From assembly GCA_036262055.1 (NCBI GenBank), contig DATAJP010000003.1, forward strand, positions 186,001-250,000: a DNA stretch of 64,000 nt, written 5' to 3'. Below are positions 50,371-59,696 of this stretch, piece after piece (within the stretch, counting starts at the first letter, position 1; every line of letters starts with the position of its first letter). Made by a program: the position numbers and the translations under genes. The notes under the pieces were generated by a model. The model was not told the DNA's origin and made no database searches. It was given only the letters and a program-made list of their open reading frames with translations. Origin of the DNA: Ignavibacteria bacterium. Lineage in GTDB: Bacteria; Bacteroidota; Ignavibacteria; Tepidaquicellales; Tepidaquicellaceae.

Positions 50371-50406
50371 ACCCCGCCTCTACCGAGGCACCCCTCTCAA
50401 GAGGGG
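50371..50406. repeat. Double hairpin repeat after the aldolase gene
   Basis: GCCTC-TACC-GAGGC (50376-50389) and CCCCTCT-CA-AGAGGGG (50391-50406). Two GC-rich hairpins in tandem, a form of dispersed repeat distinct from families A and B. It lies just beyond the aldolase stop and may end its transcript. Confidence 0.75.
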
Positions 50407-50414
50407 ATTTCAAA

Positions 50415-51476
50415 TTATGCTATTGTAATTTCTTTTTCCAGATAAACATCCTGAATTGTATTCAGCAATTTTACGCCGTCAGCCATTGGCTTCTGGAATG
50501 CTTTTCTTCCGGAGATAAGCCCCATGCCGCCTGCGCGTTTGTTGATGACCGCAGTTTTAACTGCTTCCTGCATGTCAGATTCACCTTTTCCGGTGGAAGC
50601 ACCACCTGAGTTAATCAATCCGGCTCTGCCCATATAGCAATTTGCAATCTGATATCGGGTTAAATCAATCGGATTATCGGTACATAATTTTTCATAAACA
50701 TTTTTATGAGTCTTTCCAAATTTCAAAGCGTTATATCCGCCATTATTTTCAGGCAGCTTTTGTTTTATGATGTCAGCTTCGATTGTAACTCCAAGATGGT
50801 TTGCCTGACCTGTTAAATCAGCGCTCAAATGATAATCTTTATCGCCTTTAACGTTAAAAGCTGAGTTTCTTAAGTAACACCATAGGATAGTTACAAGACC
50901 TAATTCATGTGCATAAGCAAATGCATCGGATACTTCCTGAATTTGTCTTGTTGATTCATCAGAACCAAAATAAATCGTTGCTCCGACTGCAACGGCACCC
51001 ATATCGAATGCTTGTTTTACATTACCAAACATAATCTGGTCATATTTATTTGGATATGATAAAAATTCGTTATGATTAAGCTTAACAATAAAAGGAATTT
51101 TATGGCAATACTTTCTTGCAACTGAACCAAGCACGCCGAGAGTCGAAGCTACTGCATTGCATCCGCCTTCGATAGCAAGCTTAACTATATTTTCAGAATC
51201 GAAGTATATTGGATTCGGAGCAAAAGACGCACCTGCAGAGTGTTCGATGCCCTGATCAACCGGAAGAATTGAAACATAACCTGTTCCTGCAAGGCGACCC
51301 GTATTATATAACAAAGCCATATTTCTTAAAACGGCAGGTGAGCGGTCGGAATCTTTCCATACTCGGTCGACAAAATCAGGTCCGGGCAAATGAAGCATGT
51401 CTTTTGATATTGCCGGCTTGTCAAAAGATAAAAGCGATTCATTGGTGCCAAGAAGTTCTTTTATAGTTTTTAACAT
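50415..51476 (-). CDS. fbaB: Class I fructose-bisphosphate aldolase (DhnA/FbaB type)
   Basis: 353 residues. Schiff-base aldolase of glycolysis and gluconeogenesis. The archaeal-type layout is seen in [38 protein letters not shown] (a candidate Schiff-base lysine region), [20 protein letters not shown] and the phosphate-binding [12 protein letters not shown] and [13 protein letters not shown]. Full length. Four bases downstream of ygfZ and probably in one transcript. No class II aldolase is in the window. Confidence 0.94.
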   Translation of the reverse strand: MLKTIKELLGTNESLLSFDKPAISKDMLHLPGPDFVDRVWKDSDRSPAVLRNMALLYNTGRLAGTGYVSILPVDQGIEHSAGASFAPNPIYFDSENIVKLAIEGGCNAVASTLGVLGSVARKYCHKIPFIVKLNHNEFLSYPNKYDQIMFGNVKQAFDMGAVAVGATIYFGSDESTRQIQEVSDAFAYAHELGLVTILWCYLRNSAFNVKGDKDYHLSADLTGQANHLGVTIEADIIKQKLPENNGGYNALKFGKTHKNVYEKLCTDNPIDLTRYQIANCYMGRAGLINSGGASTGKGESDMQEAVKTAVINKRAGGMGLISGRKAFQKPMADGVKLLNTIQDVYLEKEITIA

Positions 51477-51480
51477 TATA

Positions 51481-52320
51481 TTATTTAATTATTTTAATTG
51501 GTATAAAATTATTGTTTGTATTCACAAAATATTTATAATCAGGATTTAAGTTCACACTTCTTATGAAGCAAAGCCCCTCGTTAATATTGTTCAGGTAACT
51601 CGAAACAAATCCGCATTCTTTTTTTTCGTCCTTTATTTCAAAATAAATTTTATCATCGGGATTAATATTGCTGTCACAGGAGAATAACTTCATTTGTTTT
51701 GGAATCTTTCCTTGTGCATCCAACCTTGCAATAACTTCCTGTCCGATGTAACATCCTTTGTTGTAAGAAACGTATTCATTCAATCCGCATTCAACAGGAT
51801 TTATATTTTCATTTATCTCATTCGGAGCAGCCGGGATTAAATTTTCGATTCTGATTTGCTCAAATTCTTCCTTTGGCAAAATAACCTCAACCTCGGGTAT
51901 TCCTTTGTTCTGTATATCAATAAGAATTTTTTTGCTCAGCTTAAATTTGTCATAGAAAAATATTAAATCATCATTAACATTAAACTCTGTTATAGCTCCA
52001 TCGATTGAATCTAACTTTATATAGCAATTTGCAGCGTCATTTATCTTTTCAAATTTAACATCATCCATAATAACATATTTATCAAGATGTTCAATTACTT
52101 TGTCAAGATAAATTGCGGAAGTTAGTAAATAAGAAAAATTTCCTGCATTAAGAACATAAATTAAATCTATGATTCTGCCTTTATCATTTGTAAGAACAGT
52201 TTTTTTATAATGACCGGGTTTTAAATTAGTGAGGTCATTTGTTGACATTCTATTCAGAAAATCCAAAGCATCATTGCCTGATATTTTCGCAAGTCCGATA
52301 TTTGACAAATAATAACTCAA
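51481..52320 (-). CDS. ygfZ: Folate-binding protein YgfZ (GcvT-like)
   Basis: 279 residues. Tetrahydrofolate-dependent protein that helps assemble or repair iron-sulfur clusters. The family signature [18 protein letters not shown] (K-G-C-Y-x-G-Q-E) is intact, including the functional cysteine, and the N-terminal [18 protein letters not shown] is GcvT-like. The start is TTG at 52320. Shorter than E. coli YgfZ but within range. Confidence 0.9.
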   Translation of the reverse strand: MSYYLSNIGLAKISGNDALDFLNRMSTNDLTNLKPGHYKKTVLTNDKGRIIDLIYVLNAGNFSYLLTSAIYLDKVIEHLDKYVIMDDVKFEKINDAANCYIKLDSIDGAITEFNVNDDLIFFYDKFKLSKKILIDIQNKGIPEVEVILPKEEFEQIRIENLIPAAPNEINENINPVECGLNEYVSYNKGCYIGQEVIARLDAQGKIPKQMKLFSCDSNINPDDKIYFEIKDEKKECGFVSSYLNNINEGLCFIRSVNLNPDYKYFVNTNNNFIPIKIIK

Positions 52321-52444
52321 ATCTTACAAATATAGCGATTTTTTGTAGCATTTTAAATGGAAGTTTTTGTAATTCTACGTTATGCCATTTAATTTTACCT
52401 CAAAATTTCATATTTTTACAGTTCGGATAAATTTTAATACATAA

Positions 52445-53098
52445 ATGCAGAAAAAACATAACGACGACAAATTACTAACCACGTATTACAACGCAAGGGA
52501 TTATTTCGAAACCCATAAAAAGAATATATACATCGGATTGACTGTTCTTGTAGTGGTTATTGCAGGAGTTATTTTATACTTCAACAAAAAATCGGCTAAC
52601 GAAGACAATGCAGCTGTTGCGCTTTCAAAAGTACAAAATGCATATGACATGCAGGATTTTAAAACAGCAATGAACGGTGATTCGCTCGGAAGCTTTAAAG
52701 GTCTGATTTACATCGTAAACGAATACGGTTCAACTCCAAGCGGTGAGCTTGCAAAAATATTGCTTGCAAATTGTTATTATTATTCAAAAGATTATGGAAA
52801 CGCTGAAAGATTATATAAAGATTATGGCGGTAATAATGAAATTCTGAAAGCTGCCGCTTTAGCAGGCGTAGCTGCGGTTCTGGAAACCAATGGAAATTTC
52901 CCCGATGCTGCAAAACAATACGAAAAAGCTGCCGATGTTAATAAAGAATTGGCAAATAATGATGAATATTTATATTATGCAATCAGAAATTATTCAAAAG
53001 CAAATGACCAGGAGAATGTAAAGAGAGTCATCAAAGAGTTGAAAGCAGATTATCCGAAATCTCAATACGTTGCTCAGGCTGAAAAATATAAAGTATAA
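52445..53098 (+). CDS. Single-span TPR protein, YfgM-like
   Basis: 217 residues. One membrane helix (29-47, YIGLTVLVVVIAGVILYF) after a short basic cytoplasmic part (HKKN), then a periplasmic region with tetratricopeptide-like helices: SGELAKILLANCYYYSKDYG, AALAGVAAVLETNGNFPDAA, YYAIRNYSKANDQENVKRV. Layout matches YfgM, an ancillary SecYEG/PpiD factor, but TPR sequences are poorly specific. It has an own upstream region of 124 bases shared divergently with ygfZ. Confidence 0.8.
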   Translation: MQKKHNDDKLLTTYYNARDYFETHKKNIYIGLTVLVVVIAGVILYFNKKSANEDNAAVALSKVQNAYDMQDFKTAMNGDSLGSFKGLIYIVNEYGSTPSGELAKILLANCYYYSKDYGNAERLYKDYGGNNEILKAAALAGVAAVLETNGNFPDAAKQYEKAADVNKELANNDEYLYYAIRNYSKANDQENVKRVIKELKADYPKSQYVAQAEKYKV

Positions 53099-53108
53099 TT
53101 TATTTATA

Positions 53109-53558
53109 ATGAGTCTTAAAGATAAGATAAACGAGGATTTAAAGTCTGCGATGAAAGCACAGGATGCAGTGCTGACCGAAACATTGCGTTCTATAAGAGC
53201 GGAAATAATCAAGATGGATAAGTCGGGAATGAATCGCGAAATGACTCCGGAAGAAGAAATCCTGCTTCTGAACAGACAGGTTAAGATGCGAAAAGAAACC
53301 ATCGAGATGGCTGAGAAAGCAGGTCGTAACGACATTGCCGATAAAGAAAAAGTTCAGCTTGAAATTATTGCAAAGTATCTGCCTGAACAGATGTCGAGAG
53401 AAGAAGCCGAGAAGATTGTTTCAAAAATCCTCAGTGACATTGGTGCTTCATCTGCAAAGGACACAGGAAAAGCTATGGGAGCAGTGATGAAAGAGCTTAA
53501 AGGTAAAATAGACGGCACTATCGTTCAGGAGATTGTTAAATCAAAGCTTAATGCTTAA
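53109..53558 (+). CDS. yqeY: GatB/YqeY domain protein
   Basis: 149 residues from ATG at 53109; the open frame reaches further up, but MSLKDKINEDLKSAMKAQD is the family start. The helical YqeY domain (also the tail of GatB and yeast Yqey-like proteins) shows AVLTETLRSIRAEI, RQVKMRKETIEMAEKAGR, YLPEQMSREEAEKIV and GKAMGAVMKELKGKIDG. May bind tRNA; role otherwise unclear. Ten bases downstream of the TPR gene and closed by a terminator. Confidence 0.93.
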   Translation: MSLKDKINEDLKSAMKAQDAVLTETLRSIRAEIIKMDKSGMNREMTPEEEILLLNRQVKMRKETIEMAEKAGRNDIADKEKVQLEIIAKYLPEQMSREEAEKIVSKILSDIGASSAKDTGKAMGAVMKELKGKIDGTIVQEIVKSKLNA

Positions 53559-53586
53559 ATAATTTAGCTTATGATAAGTTTAAATT

Positions 53587-53610
53587 AAAAGGGCATTAAG
53601 CCCTTTTTTT
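53587..53610 (+). terminator. Rho-independent terminator after yqeY
   Basis: AAAGGGC (53588-53594) and GCCCTTT (53600-53606) around ATTAA, followed by T to 53610. It ends 5 bases before the cvpA start. Confidence 0.92.
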
Positions 53611-53614
53611 GTTT

Positions 53615-54121
53615 ATGAACCAAATCGATATTTTTATAGTTGTTGTAATGATAATATTCGGATTGATTGGACTTAAAACCGGCTTGTTGAAAAATGTTTT
53701 TTCATTTGCTGGCATAATTGTCGGGATTGTTTTTGCATCTATGTATTATGATGAACTTGCGGGTTATTTTTCGAAGCTGGGTTGGTTTGACGTGCTGACA
53801 AATGTCATTTCGTTTTTAACAATTGTTCTTATTTGCTATTTTGTATCGACATACATTGCAGGAAAAATATCGAATGCAAATACGGTTACCTCATTAATAG
53901 ACAAAATTTTAGGAACGGCATTCGGAGCTTTTCAGGCATTATTAATATGCAGCATAATTTTGATTATGCTTAATAAAGTAAATTTTATTCCTGAAAATGT
54001 TTTGAGTAAATCTTATTTTTATAACTATACGGTCGGATTTGCTCCTGCAGTTTTTAATTTTATCGCAATGTGGATACCATTTACAAGACCGTATATCGAA
54101 CAATTAAGCTTTATAAAATAA
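53615..54121 (+). CDS. cvpA: CvpA family membrane protein
   Basis: 168 residues from ATG at 53615. Four membrane helices with the CvpA opening IDIFIVVVMIIFGLIGLKTGLLKNV, then ISFLTIVLICYFV and a SLIDKILGTAFGAFQALLIC region. In E. coli CvpA is needed for colicin V export and for envelope integrity; exact role unknown. Note that an in-frame TTG two codons earlier lies in the terminator T-run and is unlikely to be used. Confidence 0.88.
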   Translation: MNQIDIFIVVVMIIFGLIGLKTGLLKNVFSFAGIIVGIVFASMYYDELAGYFSKLGWFDVLTNVISFLTIVLICYFVSTYIAGKISNANTVTSLIDKILGTAFGAFQALLICSIILIMLNKVNFIPENVLSKSYFYNYTVGFAPAVFNFIAMWIPFTRPYIEQLSFIK

Positions 54122-54130
54122 TTTAGCGAA

Positions 54131-54156
54131 GTCATTCCCGCGGAGGCGGGAATCCC
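54131..54156. repeat. Dispersed palindromic repeat, family A
   Basis: GTCATTCCCGCGGAGGCGGG then AATCCC, 9 bases after the cvpA stop; preceded by AGCGAA, as at 20491. Confidence 0.93.
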
Positions 54157-54184
54157 ATGACATACAAATGATTTTAGTAAAATA

Positions 54185-56533
54185 ATGAATTTAGAAGAAG
54201 TAAAATATAAATTAGAATTTAATAAAATACTCGATAAGCTGAGATTTTATGCTTCATCAGATTTAGGGCTGAATAAAATTGAAGCTATACCTTTTTATAC
54301 TAATAAAAGAGAACTCGAAAATGAGTTAAGCATTTTAAAACAAACTATGGATTTCATCTCCATAGAAAGCATTCTTGAACTTGCAGGGCTGAAAGACATA
54401 TCACGCGACCTTGACCTTCTGAAAATTGAAGGTAACTATATTAACGCGGAGAAATATCTTTGGATTTTGAATTTCCTAAAAATATCGAGAGTTCTTAAAT
54501 CAACTATAGCGCAAAAGAACAGAGACAGCTATGATAAATATACTCTCCTGAAAAACTTAACCGAGAATCTTTATGCTGATAAAATTCTCGAACATAACAT
54601 TGAAATAACAATTGATGAAAACGGAGAGGTAAAAGATTCTGCATCTGTTGCTTTGAAAAAAATCAGGAAAGAAATTAGGATTTATGAAGAGAAAGTTCGC
54701 AAGACCCTTGCAAAAATTCTAAAAGATTTATCTGAAAAAGAATACTCTCAGGAAGATATCATAACTCAAAGAGATGGACGGCTTGTGATTCCGGTTAAAT
54801 CAGAAAATAAAAGAAAGGTCGGCGGTATTGTCCATAATGCTTCAACAACCGGCGCAACTGTGTTTATTGAACCGACTGAGTCAATTGAGCTTAACAATGA
54901 AATCACTGAATTGCATTTCAAAGAAAAACGGGAAGTCCAAAAAATTCTTATTGAACTTTCACGGCAGATAGCTGCTCATTATGATGAACTGAAAGCTAAT
55001 TGTGAAATACTTGCAGAGGTTGATTTCCTTCAGGCGAAAGCCAGGTATGCGCTTGAGATTGGTGGGAGCGCCCCGGTTATTTCTGAAAATATAAATCTGA
55101 TAAATGCATACCATCCTGTATTATTGCAGAATCATAAGCGGAATGAGGTTGTTCCGCTTAATGTTGCTATAGGTGAAGATTATTTTACCCTTGTGATTAC
55201 CGGACCAAATGCAGGGGGTAAAACCGTTGCGTTAAAAACTGTCGGGTTGATTCAATTAATGTATCAGTCCGGATTATTTGTCCCGGCAGACGAATATTCA
55301 AATTTAAAATTGGTTGATAAAATTTTTGTTAATATCGGTGATGAACAATCTCTCGATAATGATTTGAGTACGTTCAGTTCGCATTTATTAGCGTTAAAGG
55401 ACGTTCTTGATAACGCTGATGATAAATCATTGATACTTATTGATGAAATCTGCAGCGGAACCGACCCGAATCTTGGAAGCGCATTGTCATCGGCTCTTAT
55501 AAAAGAGTTTACAGAAAGAAAATCATTCACGATTGTGACCACTCACATAGGTGAGCTTAAAAAATTTGCATATTCAACTCCTGGCGTGAGAAATGCATCT
55601 CTTGAGTTTGATTATAAAACATTGTCGCCGAATTTTAAATTTATAATCGGTGTCCCCGGACAAAGCTTTACATTCGAGATTGCTCAGAAATTTCATTATC
55701 CTGAACAGCTCTTGGAAGAAGCAAAGCAATATGCTGATAAAGACGATACAAAGATTGAAGACTTAATTAAAGAACTAAATGAAAATAAACAAAATTACGA
55801 AAAGCTTAAGAACAATTATGACATTGAAAATTCACGATTAAAATCTCTCGTTGATTTGTATGAAAAACGAAATATTGAAATCGAGCAAAGCAAGAAAGAT
55901 TTAATTAAATCTGCAAAGCTTGAGGCAGATAAAATCGTTAAGGATGCAAACAAACTTATTGAAAGCACGATTAAACAAATTAAAGAATCAAAAGATGTTC
56001 CAATTAAGGAAATAAAAGAACAATTTAAAACCGAAGCAACAAAGTTAACTGATGTAAGTGGATTCAAGGAAGAGGCAAAGGATACAGAGCCAATTAAAAT
56101 TGGTGATATGGTAAAAATAAGAGATTCTCATTCTGCAGGTGAAGTGATGGATATCTCTAAAGACACAGCGTCAATTAATATTAATGGTCTGATAATGAAG
56201 GCTAAGCTTTCAGATCTTGAAAAAACTTCAAAGAGAAATGTTCAGCAAACTGAGTATACTTCTTCATCGATTGAATTTAATGAGAAACCTGTCACAAACC
56301 GGCTCGACTTGCGGGGAAAGTATGCAAATGAAATTGCAGACATAATTGAGGAGTTTATTCACGAGGCAAAGTCCAATAATTTTAAAGAGATTTCAATTGT
56401 TCATGGAAAGGGAAGCGGAAAGCTTCGTGATGAAGTTAAAAAAATTCTTTCGAAAACTTCAGGAATTGCATCATACCGGCTTGGAAACTGGAATGAAGGC
56501 GATATGGGTGTTACAATCGTGGAATTGAACTAA
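54185..56533 (+). CDS. mutS2: MutS2 ATPase / ribosome-rescue or anti-recombination factor
   Basis: 782 residues. Order: lever and clamp helices (1-300), ABC-type ATPase with Walker A TGPNAGGKT, IDEICSGTDPNLGSAL and the following THIGELKKFAY, long coiled coil (about 510-620), a KOW-like linker (IKIGDMVKIRDSHSAGEV) and a C-terminal Smr domain (LDLRGKYANEIADIIEEF, IVHGKGSGKLRDEVKKIL) that cuts nucleic acid. Lacks the mismatch-binding domain I of MutS. Acts in suppressing recombination or splitting collided ribosomes. Full length, no anomaly. Confidence 0.96.
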   Translation: MNLEEVKYKLEFNKILDKLRFYASSDLGLNKIEAIPFYTNKRELENELSILKQTMDFISIESILELAGLKDISRDLDLLKIEGNYINAEKYLWILNFLKISRVLKSTIAQKNRDSYDKYTLLKNLTENLYADKILEHNIEITIDENGEVKDSASVALKKIRKEIRIYEEKVRKTLAKILKDLSEKEYSQEDIITQRDGRLVIPVKSENKRKVGGIVHNASTTGATVFIEPTESIELNNEITELHFKEKREVQKILIELSRQIAAHYDELKANCEILAEVDFLQAKARYALEIGGSAPVISENINLINAYHPVLLQNHKRNEVVPLNVAIGEDYFTLVITGPNAGGKTVALKTVGLIQLMYQSGLFVPADEYSNLKLVDKIFVNIGDEQSLDNDLSTFSSHLLALKDVLDNADDKSLILIDEICSGTDPNLGSALSSALIKEFTERKSFTIVTTHIGELKKFAYSTPGVRNASLEFDYKTLSPNFKFIIGVPGQSFTFEIAQKFHYPEQLLEEAKQYADKDDTKIEDLIKELNENKQNYEKLKNNYDIENSRLKSLVDLYEKRNIEIEQSKKDLIKSAKLEADKIVKDANKLIESTIKQIKESKDVPIKEIKEQFKTEATKLTDVSGFKEEAKDTEPIKIGDMVKIRDSHSAGEVMDISKDTASININGLIMKAKLSDLEKTSKRNVQQTEYTSSSIEFNEKPVTNRLDLRGKYANEIADIIEEFIHEAKSNNFKEISIVHGKGSGKLRDEVKKILSKTSGIASYRLGNWNEGDMGVTIVELN

Positions 56534-56543
56534 TAACCATTGT

Positions 56544-56618
56544 GTCATTCTGAGCGAAGCGAAGAATCCCATTCTTTTGAAGAATAAATTTATTCGTAGC
56601 CGAAAGCTTTAGCTTTCG
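56544..56618. repeat. Family B palindrome followed by two further hairpins
   Basis: GTCATTCTGAGCGAAGCGAA-GAATCCC (56544-56570), a perfect palindrome GAATAAATTTATTC (56582-56595), and CGAAAGC-TTTA-GCTTTCG (56601-56618). Together they fill the mutS2-regulator gap and may terminate mutS2. Confidence 0.8.
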
Positions 56619-56643
56619 TTAAATTGAATGCATAGTAATTATA

Positions 56644-58002
56644 ATGAGCAAAATCTTAATAGTAGATGACGAGCAGAGCATAGTTGACTCATTATCGCTT
56701 ATACTCAAAGGTGATAATTATGATGTCAAAGGTGCATTAAATGGGATGGATGCGCTCGAAATGTGCAAGAAGGAAAATTTTGATTTAATCCTGCTCGACA
56801 TAAAGATGCCAATGATGGACGGTCTTGAGGTTCTTGCCAAACTTATGGAAATGGATAAAGACAATGTTGTGATTATGATTACGGGTCATGGAACCGTAGA
56901 GACTGCATTTGAAGCATCGAAACTCGGCGCATATAATTTTTTACAAAAACCGCTGCCTGATTTATATGAACTTAGATTGATAATTAAAAACGCTCTCGAT
57001 TTTAAGAACGCTAAAAACGAATTAAAGCAAATTAAACATGAGCTCGAAGAAAAATATAAAATTATCGGCAGCAGTCCCGAGATAACTCAGATTAGAGATT
57101 TAATTAAAAAATTCGCCGATTCAAGTTCTAATATTTTTATTTATGGTGAGAGCGGAACAGGTAAAGAACTTACAGCTCGCCAAATTCATCTGGCATCTCA
57201 AAGAAGTGTTTGCCCGTTTATTAAAATAAACTGTGCAAATCTTAATCCTCTTGAAATCGAGAATGAACTGTTCGGTTATGTTGACAGTTTTGGAATTTAT
57301 CAGAAAGGAAAATTTGAAGAAGCTCAGGAAGGAACTATTTACTTTGATGAAATCAGCAATCTTTCACCTGAAGTGCAATCACGTTTGTTAAGAGCTCTTG
57401 AAGAGAATCAGATTCAGGTTTCTGATAATCGTATTTTAAAACTCAACATAAGATTTATTTTCACGTCCAACAAAGATATCCCAAGCGAGATTGAAGAAAA
57501 GAAATTCAGAGACGACTTATTTCACCGCATAAATGTACTGCAGATAAATATTCCTCCTTTGCGTGATAGAGTTGAAGATATTCCTGAATTAATTGAATAT
57601 TATTCGTTGCTACTTTGCAAAATGAATAATATATCTGTTAAAAAATTCTCAGATGACGCAATTGAGCTTTTAAAAGATTATCGCTTTCCGGGCAACGTTC
57701 GAGAGTTGAAAAATTTGATAGAACGATTAATAATTACAATCGATAAAAAGAAAATTTCTGCTGATGATATCGAAGTTCCCGGCACTAAGCATACGCGTGT
57801 TATCTCGGATCTGATTAATAAAAACCTTTCTCTCAACGACTTCCAGAACGAATCTGAAAAGCTTTTCCTTATGAAAATGCTCAATGATTATCAATATAAC
57901 ATCACACAAACCGCCGAGGCGCTGCAAATACAACGCAGCCACCTTTATAAGTTAATGAATAAATACAATATTCCGCTTCCTTCAAAACGCACCGCAGAAT
58001 AA
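56644..58002 (+). CDS. NtrC-family response regulator without a normal GAFTGA loop
   Basis: 452 residues. Receiver (1-120, D52 in LILLDIKMP), AAA+ domain (about 140-370; Walker A GESGTGKE 168-175, Walker B TIYFDE 231-236, arginine fingers in FRDDLFHRINVLQI) and a Fis-type helix-turn-helix (410-445, NITQTAEALQIQRSHLYKLM). Where sigma-54 activators carry ELFGxxxGAFTGA, this one has ELFGYVDSFGIYQKGKFE, shorter by some five or six residues, so contact with sigma-54 should be lost. It may regulate sigma-70-type promoters, like TyrR or HupR-type exceptions. No kinase gene is adjacent. Confidence 0.93.
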   Translation: MSKILIVDDEQSIVDSLSLILKGDNYDVKGALNGMDALEMCKKENFDLILLDIKMPMMDGLEVLAKLMEMDKDNVVIMITGHGTVETAFEASKLGAYNFLQKPLPDLYELRLIIKNALDFKNAKNELKQIKHELEEKYKIIGSSPEITQIRDLIKKFADSSSNIFIYGESGTGKELTARQIHLASQRSVCPFIKINCANLNPLEIENELFGYVDSFGIYQKGKFEEAQEGTIYFDEISNLSPEVQSRLLRALEENQIQVSDNRILKLNIRFIFTSNKDIPSEIEEKKFRDDLFHRINVLQINIPPLRDRVEDIPELIEYYSLLLCKMNNISVKKFSDDAIELLKDYRFPGNVRELKNLIERLIITIDKKKISADDIEVPGTKHTRVISDLINKNLSLNDFQNESEKLFLMKMLNDYQYNITQTAEALQIQRSHLYKLMNKYNIPLPSKRTAE

Positions 58003-58039
58003 TTGATTTATTAAATTTTGGAACGAAATTTGCATTTTA

Positions 58040-59695
58040 ATGTGTTGGAAAATTATGATTTTTCGATACATTCTAAATATTGTTTTTATAATAATTTGTA
58101 TCACTGAAGTTGCCTTGTCTCAATACGCTCCCGAAGAAGAATGGAATGCCCGTTTCAATGGAACATCCTCAGGAAATGATTATGCATATGACATGGAAGT
58201 CGATGCAGAAGGCAATGCTTACGTAACAGGTATTGCATTTATGAATGGAGCGCGCAAGATTGTTACCATAAAATATAATTCACAGAATATTATTATGTGG
58301 TTTGCCGAATATAATGGTGCTCCGAATAATTTATCTTCAGAGCAAGTGCACATTAAACTTGATAATTCGGGAAATGTTTACGTAACAGCCGCAACTGATG
58401 GAGCAGGTGATGATATTACTTTAATAAAATACAATCCGTTTGGAAATGAACAATGGGTAAAAAAATATAGCGGAGCAGGTTCGTTTGCAGATGAACCACG
58501 CGGCCTTGCAATTGATAATTCAGGAAATATTTTTGTCTGCGGAAGAATATGGAATGGAGCAGGCGGAGATGATTATGTAACACTAAAATATAATACTGCA
58601 GGGGAGTTACTTTGGAGTAAAACTTATAATGGTACGGGAAATAATAACGACCAGCCGAATTCTATTACAATAAATTTAAATGATGACGTATTTGTGACGG
58701 GACAAAGTTTCGGAAACGGAACAGCAAGAGATTATGTGACGATAAAATATAACAGTAACGGCGATGAACAATGGGTTAAAAGATATTCACACTCTGCAAA
58801 CAGGGATGACATTGCGACAACAATTTTATCAAATGGAAGTGACGTTATTGTAACAGGTTACAGTTATGACTTAATCACACGGAACGACATAGTGACGATT
58901 AAATATAATTCAAACGGCGACCAGGTTTGGTCTGCAAGATATAACGGACCCACTGACAGCACTGACAAAGCATATTCAATGACAATCGACCCTGCGGGAA
59001 ATATTTTTATTGCCGGGGAATCATTCCGAAGCACTGCAAGAAATATGGATATGTGTGCAGTGAAATATAATTCAAATGGAAATCAGCTGCTAACTTTTGT
59101 TTATAATCATCCGACTTCAACGTGGATTGATGTTGCGAAGCGTATAACATATGATAACATTGGAAATGTTTATCTGGGTGGACATTCTTGGATAGTGGGG
59201 CAGGAATATAATTACAATGTTGTTTGTTTTAAACCTGATGGTGAGTTTTTCTGGAGTATCTTATATAATGGTCCGCGAAACAAGACGGAGCTAATGTATG
59301 ATATGATTTTATTAAACAACAGATACATTTATGTAACAGGTTACAGCATGGGAAATACTTCAATGAATGATTATGCAACGGTTAAGTATTCTCAACAGGT
59401 TGGGATAAATATCGTATCATCTCAAACCCCATCGAGCTATAAGCTTTATCAGAATTATCCTAACCCTTTTAATCCTTCAACAAAAATCGCTTTTGATTTG
59501 CCAAAACGGGATTTTGTTTCTTTGAAACTGTATGATGTAACAGGCAAGGAAGTAAAAACTTTGCTAAATGCCGACATGAATATTGGAAAGTATGAATATG
59601 AATTAAACGCTTCGGATTTAAATTCGGGAATATATTTTTACACATTGATTACATCAAGCTTCAAAGAGACCAAGAAAATGCTGCTGGTAAAATAA
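58040..59695 (+). CDS. Secreted SBBP-like beta-propeller protein with T9SS sorting domain
   Basis: 551 residues. A signal peptide (MIFRYILNIVFIIICITEVALS, preceded by five residues if the first ATG is used) is followed by about seven repeats of some 50 residues with the pattern VTGxSxxxxxxDYVTIKYNSNGDxxWxxRYNG, the SBBP type. The C-terminal 85 residues are a T9SS domain (LYQNYPNPFNPSTKI, LKLYDVTGKEVKTLL, SGIYFYTLITSS, KMLLVK). Surface or secreted, binding partner unknown. Ends one base before the convergent rlmB stop. Confidence 0.9.
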   Translation: MCWKIMIFRYILNIVFIIICITEVALSQYAPEEEWNARFNGTSSGNDYAYDMEVDAEGNAYVTGIAFMNGARKIVTIKYNSQNIIMWFAEYNGAPNNLSSEQVHIKLDNSGNVYVTAATDGAGDDITLIKYNPFGNEQWVKKYSGAGSFADEPRGLAIDNSGNIFVCGRIWNGAGGDDYVTLKYNTAGELLWSKTYNGTGNNNDQPNSITINLNDDVFVTGQSFGNGTARDYVTIKYNSNGDEQWVKRYSHSANRDDIATTILSNGSDVIVTGYSYDLITRNDIVTIKYNSNGDQVWSARYNGPTDSTDKAYSMTIDPAGNIFIAGESFRSTARNMDMCAVKYNSNGNQLLTFVYNHPTSTWIDVAKRITYDNIGNVYLGGHSWIVGQEYNYNVVCFKPDGEFFWSILYNGPRNKTELMYDMILLNNRYIYVTGYSMGNTSMNDYATVKYSQQVGINIVSSQTPSSYKLYQNYPNPFNPSTKIAFDLPKRDFVSLKLYDVTGKEVKTLLNADMNIGKYEYELNASDLNSGIYFYTLITSSFKETKKMLLVK

Positions 59696-59696
59696 A

